Source of the DNA: Enterococcus sp. MMGLQ5-1
GTDB lineage: Bacteria; Bacillota; Bacilli; Lactobacillales; Streptococcaceae
Direction of reading: 5' to 3'
Assembly (NCBI RefSeq): GCF_013155265.1
Contig: NZ_JABJXU010000004.1
Location: 124,001 to 188,000, forward strand
Length of the DNA stretch: 64,000 nt
Under the pieces are notes generated by a model. The model saw only the letters and a program-made list of their open reading frames with translations. It did not search any database and had not been told where the DNA came from. The position numbers and the translations under genes were made by a program. Shown in pieces: positions 27,236 through 36,139 of the stretch; position 1 is the stretch's first letter, and each line of letters begins with the position of its first letter.

Positions 27236-29044
27236 TTAATGTTTAAATTTTGTCTTGATTGGAATTATCCCTAAGAGCAATAGCAAACCCACTACGCTTA
27301 CATATGGATTAAAAGTTGAACCAGTTGTTGGCAACTTATTATCACTACTACTTGCATTCGCATTAACAGTATCACTATTTTTTGTATAGACATAAGTAAC
27401 TGTTTGTTCTTGATCTGTAAATGTACCTGTTACATTACCTTGAACTTCCTTAAAAGTATAACCTTCGATGGATAATTTTTCTGTTGTAAAAGCATCACCA
27501 ATGTCACCAGATAGAATTTTTTTATCTGCAATCGAATTGCCATCTTCATCGAGATAATAGACGGTAACGTCTGCATTTTTATTGTAGTAATATATTACTG
27601 TTTGTTCTTCTACTTTAAACGAACCTGTTCCATTTTCTGGTAACCGATTTGCATCTAAAGTATAGCCTTCGATTTGTAATTTATAATCCAAAGAAGTTGT
27701 ATCGAATGCTTCATCATAATATCCTGTGATACTCTGTGAATCATGAATTTCATTATCTTGCTGATCAAGATATTTAATTGTGACAACTCCCGACGTCCGC
27801 TCCCAAATATAAGTATCAGGAATAGTGCCATCGTAACTATCCATAAATACTGTACTAGAGTCGTAAACATTGTTTGTTTTCAATCCAATCCATCTACCTG
27901 TATATACATTACTAGTAGTATTAATTTCTGAAAGATCTGCACTTGATGCGAATATTGAGTTTTCTCCAAGAATAAGTGATGAAAGACTATTGCAGCCGGA
28001 AAACAAATCATTTAATGCTTCTTGACTTCCTATTTCACGTGCTAAACTTGTGTTAAAACTTGATAAATTAATTGTTTTCAAAGATAAACACCATGAAAAT
28101 AAACCTAAAAATCTTTCTACATTATCTGTATTAAAATTTGATAAATCTATGGTTATTAGTGACTCACAATTCGAAAACATTAGTGCCATATCAGCAAGAT
28201 TGTCTGTTTTAAAATTTGACAAATCTATAGTAATTAGATTCTGCATCCCAGCAAACATTGCGTTCATAGTTATAACATTCTGTGTGTCCCATTCAGAAAC
28301 ATCAATACTTGAAAAGCCAGTATTGTTGAATGTGCCATCCATATAAAAGACATTAGAAGTATCCCATCCAGTTGTATTTAGTGAATTAAGACTGTTACAA
28401 CCATAAAAAATATCACTTATATCTGTTACATTAGATATATTCCAAGCAGAAAGGTCTAATGTCTGTAATGAAATACATCCTCTAAATAAACCGCTCATAT
28501 TTTTTACATTACTAGTATCTAATTTTTCAATATTATTAATTGTTGTTAATTCAGGAAGATATGCAAATAGATACATGGATATGGCATTTGCTTTAACATC
28601 ACCAGTAAAAGTTATTGTTTGAATTTGATCTGCGTATTCTCTCCAGGGACTAGGATTTCCTTCCGAGTTAGTAGCAGCCAATACACCTGAATCAATTTGC
28701 AAATCTCCATTACCTAGTAAAGTCCAATTACTTGTTCCGAGGGTGCCACTAGCAATTTCATCTGATACATTGATGAATTCTGTATAACCTGATATCTGCT
28801 GATTCTCTAAGCTACTTTCGGTTGAATCTGTAGTTACTATTTCAATGTCTTGCAGTGAATTCTGTTCAGTTCCAACATCTGATATCTGTGGATCTTCCAT
28901 GTTATTTTCAGATGAGTCTGTGGTCACTGTTTCAGTGCCTTGCAGCGAATCCTGTTCAACTGCATAGATAGTTGCTGTTGGTGATAATATTAATATATTT
29001 AATACTATTATTAAAGAAAAAAATTGATAAATTTTCTTGTTCAT
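27236..29044 (-). CDS. LPXTG-anchored surface protein with BspA/DUF285 repeats and MucBP domains
   Basis: A 602-aa secreted protein. It has a signal peptide (residues 1-29), then two ~25-residue acidic T/S-rich repeats (QDIEIVTTDS and QGTETVTTDS). A DUF285/BspA-type region (~150-350) repeats L-x-x-x-D-L-S-x-(W/F)-(D/N/K)-T-x-N-V. Two MucBP domains (~425-490, ~495-560) follow, then anchor LPTTG, hydrophobic helix and basic tail. It would be covalently attached to peptidoglycan by sortase A and may bind mucin or host glycoproteins. It is transcribed from its own region, with GGAGAG before ATG. Confidence 0.9.
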   Translation of the reverse strand: MNKKIYQFFSLIIVLNILILSPTATIYAVEQDSLQGTETVTTDSSENNMEDPQISDVGTEQNSLQDIEIVTTDSTESSLENQQISGYTEFINVSDEIASGTLGTSNWTLLGNGDLQIDSGVLAATNSEGNPSPWREYADQIQTITFTGDVKANAISMYLFAYLPELTTINNIEKLDTSNVKNMSGLFRGCISLQTLDLSAWNISNVTDISDIFYGCNSLNSLNTTGWDTSNVFYMDGTFNNTGFSSIDVSEWDTQNVITMNAMFAGMQNLITIDLSNFKTDNLADMALMFSNCESLITIDLSNFNTDNVERFLGLFSWCLSLKTINLSSFNTSLAREIGSQEALNDLFSGCNSLSSLILGENSIFASSADLSEINTTSNVYTGRWIGLKTNNVYDSSTVFMDSYDGTIPDTYIWERTSGVVTIKYLDQQDNEIHDSQSITGYYDEAFDTTSLDYKLQIEGYTLDANRLPENGTGSFKVEEQTVIYYYNKNADVTVYYLDEDGNSIADKKILSGDIGDAFTTEKLSIEGYTFKEVQGNVTGTFTDQEQTVTYVYTKNSDTVNANASSSDNKLPTTGSTFNPYVSVVGLLLLLGIIPIKTKFKH

Positions 29045-29348
29045 AAAATCTCTCCTATACTTATTTATAAATTAATCTACTAAATGGATTGAATATTTCT
29101 AAATTCAAAATTAATGAATATATTTTAATTTTCAATATTTTTTTATTCAGTTATTGAAAATTATTTGACAAACTATCACACTTGTTCAACTTAAAATTCA
29201 ATCATCAAAATAACCGTTTAACATTTTATCATCCAAAAACAAATCATAGTGTAATATTTTAGAAATTATTTTTTTCAAGTATTTCAGATAATCTCCCCTT
29301 ACATTTTCGATAAATAACAATATAAAAAATATTCTTCGAAAAGAGATA

Positions 29349-30968
29349 TTATTTGTTATCAGGATTTCTTTTTATAACGATAAAAAGAGGTATACTCAAT
29401 ATGAATAGTAGCCCAATTAATGCTATAAAGATCTCATTAATTGAATTAGTCATTGGTAATTGTTTGTTATCATTTGAGTCTGCGTTTGTTTTGGAACTAC
29501 CTGTTCCAATTTTATTTTGATCATAATTATCTGTGGATTTCGTTAACTGATCGAGTTCACTATCTTTTACATAAATATAAGTTACTGTCTGTGCTTGATT
29601 TGTAAATATACCTGTTGCATTCCCTTGAATTTCTTTGAAAGTATAACCATCGATGTTTAATTTTTCTGTTGTAAAAGCATCACCAATATTACCAATTAAT
29701 ACTTTTTCATCCACAATACTATTATCATCAGTATCTACATAACGAATTGTTACATCTGCAGCTTTTACCGGAATTTTTGTATACACATAATTGATATTAA
29801 TTGAGAACATCCCATCCTCAATTTCTTTACTACTTAAATAATCAATCAACTCTTCAATTGTAGAACTATTACTAGTTGTCATTAGATTCGTCAATGTTAT
29901 TTGTTCCGTACCATTATCTGATTTTGAAACCATTGTTGATTTAGAATAATCAACTTGATAACCAGTAATATTTTCTGGTGTCAACCAATTAAATGTTGAT
30001 CCAACTTGTGATGAAATATCCCTTGAGTCTAATAACAAATTACCTAATTCGTCTTGATAATTAATTGTACCAATTACAAGAGATTCTATTAATTCAACTG
30101 TTAGTTCCCCCGAATGTTGCCCATCCCAAGAGTTCCAATTTACAATAAATTGATTACCAGTAAAGTTCGAATCCAATTGAAATACAGTTCCATCAATGAT
30201 TACACCTGCTGTTTGACTTGAAAATGTGACAAGTTGGTTTTCTTGATAAAATGTTGAAATACCTAAATCAGAAGATGTATATGTACTCTTCCTAGCAACC
30301 ATAGTAGATGAAGATTGCCCTACAAATATTTGAGAACCAAGTGTGGATACACTTTCAGTAACAGTAATAGAAGTAAGTCGATTATATGCAAAAGCAAGCT
30401 GCCCAATTGTGGTCAAACTTTCTGGAAAAACAACAGAAGTAAGTTCATTGTATATAAATGCACCTTGCCCAATTGTGGTCAAACTTTCCGGAAGAACAAC
30501 GGAAGTAAGTTCATTATAATAAAAAGATGCCTCTCCGATAGCAGTCACGCTATTGGGAATATCAATAGAAGTGAGATGATTGATTGAAAATGCTCCATAC
30601 CCAATTGTAGTTAAACTTTCTGGAAGAACAACGGAAGTAAGTTGTTTAGATTGAAATGCAAGTTTATCAATACTAATTATTCCAGATGGAATTACAACAT
30701 CAGTAGCTGTACCTGTGTAACCAGTGACAACAGTATAATCTTCATTATATTGAATGCCTGGCGTACCTTCATCAGGATTAGCTCCTGTTTCTATTGTTGT
30801 ATTAGAAAAAGAAGAATCAGCAGCATCTTGTACTCGTATCTCGTCATCATTTATTGTTTGATTGTCTTCAGTTTCTACCATCTCTGCGAAACTTAGTAAG
30901 GGTGAAAGTAAACCTAAAAATAAAATTAATAACATTGATATTTTCAATATTTTTTTATGATATAACAT
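29349..30968 (-). CDS. Surface protein with leucine-rich (BspA-type) repeats, MucBP domain and LPMTN sorting motif
   Basis: A 539-aa secreted protein with a signal peptide (1-28). At least five ~23-residue LRR_5 repeats (VVLPESLTTIGxxAF, LTSIxIPNSVTAIG) cover ~75-210. A beta-rich middle precedes one MucBP-type domain (~405-475) nearly identical in its core GDAFTTEKL to that of the preceding protein. It ends with a sorting-signal layout whose motif reads LPMTN in place of LPxTG, then a hydrophobic helix and RNPDNK. It should be exported; whether the usual sortase accepts Asn at the last position is open. It lies in a duplicated unit controlled by a linked Rgg regulator (inferred). Confidence 0.85.
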   Translation of the reverse strand: MLYHKKILKISMLLILFLGLLSPLLSFAEMVETEDNQTINDDEIRVQDAADSSFSNTTIETGANPDEGTPGIQYNEDYTVVTGYTGTATDVVIPSGIISIDKLAFQSKQLTSVVLPESLTTIGYGAFSINHLTSIDIPNSVTAIGEASFYYNELTSVVLPESLTTIGQGAFIYNELTSVVFPESLTTIGQLAFAYNRLTSITVTESVSTLGSQIFVGQSSSTMVARKSTYTSSDLGISTFYQENQLVTFSSQTAGVIIDGTVFQLDSNFTGNQFIVNWNSWDGQHSGELTVELIESLVIGTINYQDELGNLLLDSRDISSQVGSTFNWLTPENITGYQVDYSKSTMVSKSDNGTEQITLTNLMTTSNSSTIEELIDYLSSKEIEDGMFSININYVYTKIPVKAADVTIRYVDTDDNSIVDEKVLIGNIGDAFTTEKLNIDGYTFKEIQGNATGIFTNQAQTVTYIYVKDSELDQLTKSTDNYDQNKIGTGSSKTNADSNDNKQLPMTNSINEIFIALIGLLFILSIPLFIVIKRNPDNK

Positions 30969-31074
30969 AAATGATTATTCTCCTAAATTTTTAATTTATA
31001 TATTGCTAATGCTACGTAATCAAATGTGATATAGATTGTTATTTTTATTAATAATGATGGAAAACTATTTAATA

Positions 31075-31354
31075 TCGAATATTAAAAAATAACTAGGTGT
31101 TTCGTTTATCCTGTATCTACAGAGTTCTTTATTATATGAGAGGTAATCTCTTTCAATAATTTCTTTATTATTAGAAACATCATATGATTCCAGAAGAAAA
31201 AAATTTAAAAGATTAAATTTGGAACCTATTCCTAAAATTTTAGGAAGGAATTTATTTAATAAGGTTCTCTAACTCTTTTAACAATGTTAAATTGCAATTT
31301 TATAAAATTGCAACATCAGGGTTTTCTACTTCTAATTCAATTTGCCAGTTTTCT
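31075..31354 (-). pseudogene. Decayed copy of the small ORF of the duplicated unit
   Basis: It aligns through its length with the intact gene at 33022-33375 (WQIE...VEN, SYFLIFDI near the end) but has lost its start codon, carries an in-frame TAA early on, and has small deletions in the middle. It lies between the unit 1 palindrome and the surface-protein gene. Confidence 0.8.
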
Positions 31355-31427
31355 CTCCTCTCAAGTATTACCTTATCTAATTTTTTCTTTCCATCAATGT
31401 AACATCTATATTTGTAAAAGAATATTC

Positions 31428-31459
31428 ACAATTTTTGTATAATTGTGTACAAAAATTGT
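31428..31459. promoter_or_regulatory. Palindrome upstream of the surface-protein operon, candidate Rgg operator (unit 1)
   Basis: ACAATTTTTGTA (31428-31439) and TACAAAAATTGT (31448-31459) form a perfect 12-bp-arm inverted repeat with an 8-base spacer. It sits upstream of the small ORF and surface-protein genes and downstream of rgg. The same arms are conserved in unit 2 while the spacer differs, which points to selection on the arms. Confidence 0.6.
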
Positions 31460-31592
31460 AAACAATTAACAAAATAAAATAATTAAACTCACGTATGTAG
31501 TAAATTCTTGAATTTAGTCATTTTATGTACGATAAATAATAATAATATACAATTTATTGTTTTAATTTAAAATTAGCATTATTTAATTTTTA

Positions 31593-32414
31593 TTAAGAGT
31601 GATCTTCAAAAAACTTCTTATAAGTTAATGACATGTTTTGCATTCCTAAAGAATCCCAATTAGAAAAAGATTTCATTATTTTTCGTTTACCAGTTTTTGG
31701 TTGCCCAGTCAAAAATTGGAATAACCCGTTAAAATATAGACATACGTTTTTACTGAACATATCCCACACTTCAAGACGACTTTCTAAATTAGTTAAATAC
31801 TTATACCCATTAACAAAATCGCCATTATCAATGCATAAAAAAATAATATTGACCAAAAGTTTATTATAGATTGAATTATATCCTTTTTCAGGACTATAAA
31901 TTTTTTTACTTTTTAATAATCTATCAGTAATTATTAATACAGTTTCCAATGGAATAAGCGACATAATATGATTAAAGATATTAATTTCTATTCTTGTCCA
32001 ATCTTCGGATTTCATTAACTGATTTATTACTGACTCTGCTTGTTCTGCAGGTATTATCTCACCATTTAATTTTAAAATTAAAAATGTTGTTAATTCTAAA
32101 AAATGAGTTTCATTTCTACTAACAAATTCTTGCTTTTTTCGTTCAAGAGCTTTAATATCATTTTCATAGAACATAACAGAAAGCTCATACCAAATCTTTG
32201 ATCCCTCTTCCTCTAGATAATTTCTATGGATAAATAAAAATTCATCTAAAGTTAAATTTAAATTACGCAACAAGTTAATAAAAAGCTCAATTGATGGAAT
32301 ACTTATTCCTCTTTCAATTCGACTATAATAACTTAAAGTTACGATATTTTTACAGACTTCTTTTTGTGTCATTCTCTTTCCCTGGCGAATCTTTTTTAGT
32401 GTATTACCGTACAT
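31593..32414 (-). CDS. Rgg/GadR/MutR-family transcriptional regulator
   Basis: A 273-aa protein with an N-terminal XRE-type helix-turn-helix (residues 3-60: TLKKIRQGKRMTQKEVC...SRIERG). A helical TPR-like C-terminal domain of ~200 residues follows, as in Rgg proteins that bind short hydrophobic pheromones. ATG 32414 is used; a GTG one codon earlier is less likely. It lies upstream of the surface-protein operon in the same direction. I found no typical short hydrophobic peptide gene next to it. A collapsed copy exists at 33897. Confidence 0.82.
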   Translation of the reverse strand: MYGNTLKKIRQGKRMTQKEVCKNIVTLSYYSRIERGISIPSIELFINLLRNLNLTLDEFLFIHRNYLEEEGSKIWYELSVMFYENDIKALERKKQEFVSRNETHFLELTTFLILKLNGEIIPAEQAESVINQLMKSEDWTRIEINIFNHIMSLIPLETVLIITDRLLKSKKIYSPEKGYNSIYNKLLVNIIFLCIDNGDFVNGYKYLTNLESRLEVWDMFSKNVCLYFNGLFQFLTGQPKTGKRKIMKSFSNWDSLGMQNMSLTYKKFFEDHS

Positions 32415-32711
32415 CACATCATCATCCTTTCGTTTCGTATTTCTGAAAGTATCCTGGAATCAAATGACGCCTAACGAAAAAGAAAAACACGATTACGAAG
32501 AAATTTAATTACTTTATGTCTATTTTATTGAAATTGTCCAACTCTAAATTTAATCGTCAAAATAACCATTTAACTTTTTATCATCCAAAAACAAGTCATA
32601 ATGTGATATTCTGGAAATTATTTTTTTCAAGTATTTCAAATGAACTCTCCTGACATTTTCGTTAAATACCAATATAAAATAATATTATTCGAAAAGAGAT
32701 ATTATTTATTA

Positions 32712-33012
32712 TTAAGATTTCTTTTTGTAGTGATAATAAGTAAACGGTATACCCAATATGAATAGTATTCCAATTAATGCTATAAAGGGCTCATTAATTG
32801 AATTAGTCGTTGGCAATTGTTTGTTGTCATTTGAGCTTGTGTTTGTTTTGGAGCTACCTGTTTCAATTTTATTTTGACCATAATTAACTGTGGGTTTCGT
32901 TAACTGATCAAGTTCACTATCTTTTATATAAACATAAGTCACTGTTTGAGATTGTTCTGCAAAGATACCTACTTCACTTCCCCGAACTTCCTTAAATGTA
33001 TAACCTTCAAAT
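32712..33012 (-). pseudogene. 3' fragment of a surface-protein gene (LPTTN anchor)
   Basis: Minus-strand frame reads from GYTFKEV through a MucBP end (VTYVYIKDSELDQLTK) to LPTTN, a hydrophobic helix and a YYHYKKKS tail. It is closely related to the end of the gene at 29349. Everything upstream of the last MucBP domain is missing and there is no start or signal peptide. The deletion abuts the stop region of the small ORF, as if a few kilobases were lost. Confidence 0.85.
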
Positions 33013-33021
33013 GATGGAAAA

Positions 33022-33375
33022 TTATTTAATATCGAATATTAAAGAATAACTAGGTGTTTCGTTTAGCCTGTATCCACAGAGTTCTTTATTATATGAGAGG
33101 TAATCTTTTTCAATAATTTCAATAATTTCTTTACTGTTAGAAACAGCATCTGATTCAAGAAGAAAAAAATTTAAAAGATTAAGTTTGGAATCTATTCCTA
33201 AAATTTTTGGAATTATTTCCCAAAAATTTTCTGAAGAAATTTCTTTAATAAGAGTATCTAACTCTTTTAACAATGTTAAATTGTAATTTTTTAAAATTGC
33301 AGCATCCGAGTTTTCTACTTCTACTTCAATTTGCCATTTTTGCTGATAATTAAAATTATTTTTGAAACTTTTCAT
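33022..33375 (-). CDS. Unknown protein of the duplicated Rgg/surface-protein unit
   Basis: A 117-aa soluble acidic protein, not recognised. It has predicted helices (NLTLLKELDTLIKEISSENFWEIIPKIL broken by turns) and a C-terminal strand YSLIFDIK. ATG 33375 follows GGAGAG by 7 bases. It lies directly downstream of the conserved palindrome and therefore probably under Rgg control. A broken relative at 31075 shows it was duplicated with the unit. It lacks a signal peptide, so it acts in the cytoplasm. Confidence 0.6.
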   Translation of the reverse strand: MKSFKNNFNYQQKWQIEVEVENSDAAILKNYNLTLLKELDTLIKEISSENFWEIIPKILGIDSKLNLLNFFLLESDAVSNSKEIIEIIEKDYLSYNKELCGYRLNETPSYSLIFDIK

Positions 33376-33456
33376 TATTTTCTCTCCTTTCAAGTATTAC
33401 CTTGTCTAATTTTTCCTTTCCATCAATGTAACATCTATATTTGTACAAAAATATTC

Positions 33457-33488
33457 ACAATTTTTGTATACCGGTGTACAAAAATTGT
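33457..33488. promoter_or_regulatory. Palindrome upstream of the small ORF, candidate Rgg operator (unit 2)
   Basis: The arms ACAATTTTTGTA (33457-33468) and TACAAAAATTGT (33477-33488) are identical to those in unit 1. The spacer here is TACCGGTG, itself containing the palindrome ACCGGT, so almost the entire 32 bp is self-complementary. Confidence 0.6.
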
Positions 33489-33579
33489 AAACACTTAACA
33501 AAATAAAACAACTAAACTCAAGTATGTAGTAAATTCTTGAATTTAGTCGTTTTTATGTACAATAAGTCATAATAGTATA

Positions 33580-33850
33580 TGAAAATTGTTTAAAATTTTT
33601 AATAATAGATGTTTTTTATTTGGAAATCAGGTAGAGAGTAAAAAATGAGTCCCCAAAAACGCTACTTCACTGTCAATATAGAATAAAGTTTAATTGTATA
33701 GAACAATACCATATTGAATTGACAGATTATTGATACATATTTGAGAAAAATTTTATACAAATTGATATAGACAGATTTAAAAATATATAAAAATCGTTAT
33801 TTAATATTATGTTAAACTACCAAACTGACCTCTAATATTTAAAATGGATG
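33580..33850. other. Insertion of ~270 bp in unit 2, unexplained
   Basis: Relative to unit 1, extra sequence separates GTATATGA-like sequence from AATTTATTGTTTTAATTT. It includes CTGTCAAT (about 33678) and its complement ATTGACAG (about 33718) as an inverted pair and a 13-codon ORF at 33643 (MSPQKRYFTVNIE). No transposase is present. It could be a short non-autonomous insertion or sequence lost from unit 1. Confidence 0.4.
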
Positions 33851-33896
33851 AAGTAATTTATTGTTTTAATTTAAAATTAGCATTATTTAATTTTTA

Positions 33897-34278
33897 TTAA
33901 GAGTGATCTTCAATAAATTTCTTATAAGTTAACTGCATGTTTTGCACCTCTAAGGAATTCCAATTAGAAAAAAATTTAATTATTTTCTGTTTACCAGTTT
34001 TTGGTCGCCCAGTTTAAAAATGGAATAACCCGTTAAAATATAGATATACATTTTTACTGAACATATCCCACGTTTCAAGAAAACTTTCTAAATTAGTTAA
34101 ATACTTATATCCATTAACAAAATCGCATTACCAATGCATAAAAAAATAATATTGGCCAAATGCCTATTTCTCTTTCAATACGACAATAATAACTTAAAGT
34201 TACGATATTTTCGCAGACTTCTTTTTGTGTCATTCTCTTTCCCTGACGAATCTCTTTTAGTGTATTACCGTACATCAT
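33897..34278 (-). pseudogene. Collapsed rgg gene of unit 2
   Basis: The first ~45 codons match the Rgg at 31593 (MMYGNTLKEIRQGKRMTQK and on to SYYCRIERE). They then jump to sequence corresponding to its C-terminal third, in a different frame, and end with matching codons at 33897-33899. About half the gene is missing, so no working regulator is made. Confidence 0.85.
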
Positions 34279-34340
34279 TACTTCTTTCGTTTTGTATTTC
34301 CAATACAATTTTGTTAACTGATATTATTTGGAATGAAAAG

Positions 34341-35816
34341 TTAGAAAGAATAAATTTCAGCTAATTTTTCTTTGTATAAATTCTGTACAAGTACTAACAA
34401 TTCATCCCAGCTTTGTTCATTATTGACATCATTAAGAAAAAAAATAAGTGTTCCTTTTTCAGAACGTTCAAGTGTGTCAGTAATTATCAGATCTGCACTA
34501 ATATAATCTGTAGTTATCTGAATATTTTTGGCATTAAATAGATTTTGTAAACGATTAGTAATGAAATAATCTGCTGTAAAATCTTTAGTCATTTGGAGAT
34601 AAATCTTTAAAGATGTTTTAATTTCTGACCGATAAAGGCTATATAATAAGCTACTAACTAAATGTGCTTGTTTCTTATCGTGAATAATTGAAGTAACACC
34701 AGTTTTAATTGCATCCATCATTTTGTTTTTTATTGTTAAGTAATAAGTAATATTAGGAATGAATAGATCAGTCAATGTATCATATGAAGTATTAACTAAA
34801 CCATAAAAAGTATTAAAAATGGTCAAAAAATAAATGCACAGATATCTGTGATGCAAAGGTAAATTTCCAAGTTTACTATATTGAATTTGATTGATAATCT
34901 TTACAGAAAGCGTACAGTAAGGATTGGCTGATTGAGAAAAAATCTTCCCCATAGCTATTTTTTGTTTAGTTGGTACCACATCTGCGATAAAAATTCGAGC
35001 AAGAAAATTAAAATAAAGAATTTCTGTTAAAATTTTTTCTTCTGAAGCAATTTTAAAGATATTTCTTTTGAAAATTAAAGCAATATCAAAATTATTTTTA
35101 ATGAGATTCAAAAGGTCCTGAAAATCCTTTGATTCATGGAGAATAATAAAAAAATCACCATTAATTCTTATTTTTAAAATAGCATATAAAATATAGAGTG
35201 AGCGTTTCTTGGTATTCGATTTTTTTTCATCCGCTTTTAAGATTTCTTTTGGTATTTCTTCTTTAATTTCATCTAGGGAAATTGTTGTAAATGGCCATTC
35301 CAAATCTTGAAAAGAATCTTGTAAATAAAGATAAGAAAATAGTCGAATGTTGACTTCATCACCTTTTAAGGAATAATACCCTTCTGATATAACAATTTTA
35401 AATTTAAACGATTTAAAATAACGATTTAATTGTGCAGTTAACTTTGCCAAATAAATATCGGAGATAAATAATTGATCTAATAAATCATCTTTTTGGATTT
35501 TATAATTAGTAATTAAAATAATACAATAATTAAAGCATATATTGGTTTGAAGTAATGATAATTTTAAAAGATAGGCATAGTTGACCGCAGAATTTTTAAA
35601 AGCATCATTGACATAGATTGAACCATGATTCGTTGAAACAAAAAAATTCTCTAATGCCAAATAATCAACAAAATGATCATTAATGGTCAAAAGCGTTGAT
35701 TTGGCCAATCGTTTAGAAATACCAAATTCTTCAGATACTTCATTTAGTGAAGTATCTTTTTTATTTATGATAAAAAATAAAACAAGTAGTTCTCTTTTTA
35801 AATAATTTGGAATCAA
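34341..35816 (-). CDS. Mga/AtxA-type helix-turn-helix regulator
   Basis: A 491-aa regulator with an N-terminal HTH_Mga-like segment (LLVLFFIINKKDTSLNEVSEEFGISKRLAKSTLLTIN), a second helix-turn-helix region around 110-170, and a long C-terminal part resembling the PRD-containing Mga/AtxA family. Such proteins activate surface-protein and virulence genes in Gram-positives and respond to sugar PTS status. It lies between the surface-protein genes and the M20 operon, divergent from the latter, and could control either. The 320-bp space between it and the peptidase contains a perfect palindrome. Confidence 0.75.
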   Translation of the reverse strand: MIPNYLKRELLVLFFIINKKDTSLNEVSEEFGISKRLAKSTLLTINDHFVDYLALENFFVSTNHGSIYVNDAFKNSAVNYAYLLKLSLLQTNICFNYCIILITNYKIQKDDLLDQLFISDIYLAKLTAQLNRYFKSFKFKIVISEGYYSLKGDEVNIRLFSYLYLQDSFQDLEWPFTTISLDEIKEEIPKEILKADEKKSNTKKRSLYILYAILKIRINGDFFIILHESKDFQDLLNLIKNNFDIALIFKRNIFKIASEEKILTEILYFNFLARIFIADVVPTKQKIAMGKIFSQSANPYCTLSVKIINQIQYSKLGNLPLHHRYLCIYFLTIFNTFYGLVNTSYDTLTDLFIPNITYYLTIKNKMMDAIKTGVTSIIHDKKQAHLVSSLLYSLYRSEIKTSLKIYLQMTKDFTADYFITNRLQNLFNAKNIQITTDYISADLIITDTLERSEKGTLIFFLNDVNNEQSWDELLVLVQNLYKEKLAEIYSF

Positions 35817-35984
35817 AGCTACCTCCTAATTTAATTAATAAAAAAAATATACATTTTCTGTCTTGCGGTATACAAAAATAGTAGATAGGTTCTATTATTT
35901 TCTGATGATAATATAGCATAGGCAACTGAGAAAACAACTATAAATAAGTAAATTAATGAATAAATTTAATTTTCATAAACTAAT

Positions 35985-35998
35985 TATGTACGTACATA
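35985..35998. promoter_or_regulatory. Perfect 14-bp palindrome upstream of the M20 operon
   Basis: TATGTACGTACATA is fully self-complementary and lies in the 323-bp space between the divergent Mga-type regulator and the M20 peptidase gene. It is a reasonable operator candidate. The rest of this space is AT-rich with no ORF. Confidence 0.45.
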
Positions 35999-36139
35999 CT
36001 TAATAATAATGCCAATAATTTTTAAAATAATTAAATAAAGAACTATTGTTCAGGTTATTTTTATTCAATTAAAAAAATCAGTTGCAACATGATGATAAAC
36101 AGTAATTCTAAAGTCATCTATGAATGGAAAGGAATATTT

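Larger units (their letters stand above)
29180..32530 (-). repeat. Tandem duplication, unit 1 (surface protein, decayed small ORF, Rgg)
   Basis: This block and 32533-34310 are diverged copies of one another in the same orientation and order. Matching stretches include ATCGTCAAAATAACC-like sequence at the left edges, the surface-protein 3' ends, the small ORF, a 12-bp-arm palindrome and the Rgg genes. Unit 1 keeps an intact surface protein and an intact Rgg but has lost the small ORF. Confidence 0.85.
32533..34310 (-). repeat. Tandem duplication, unit 2 (truncated surface protein, intact small ORF, collapsed Rgg)
   Basis: The second copy of the block at 29180-32530. It keeps the small ORF intact but has a surface-protein gene reduced to its last ~100 codons and an rgg gene with a large internal deletion. 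It also carries about 270 bp (33580-33850) absent from unit 1. Confidence 0.85.

Noticed and set aside
30315-30587. Cysteine-rich repetitive ORF on the plus strand
   Set aside because: It is the antisense of the leucine-rich repeat region of the surface protein; its repeats only reflect those of the real gene.
32465-32509. 15-codon plus-strand ORF upstream of rgg as a pheromone (SHP) gene
   Set aside because: The peptide is charged and hydrophilic (MTPNEKEKHDYEEI) and lacks a ribosome site, unlike the hydrophobic Rgg pheromones.
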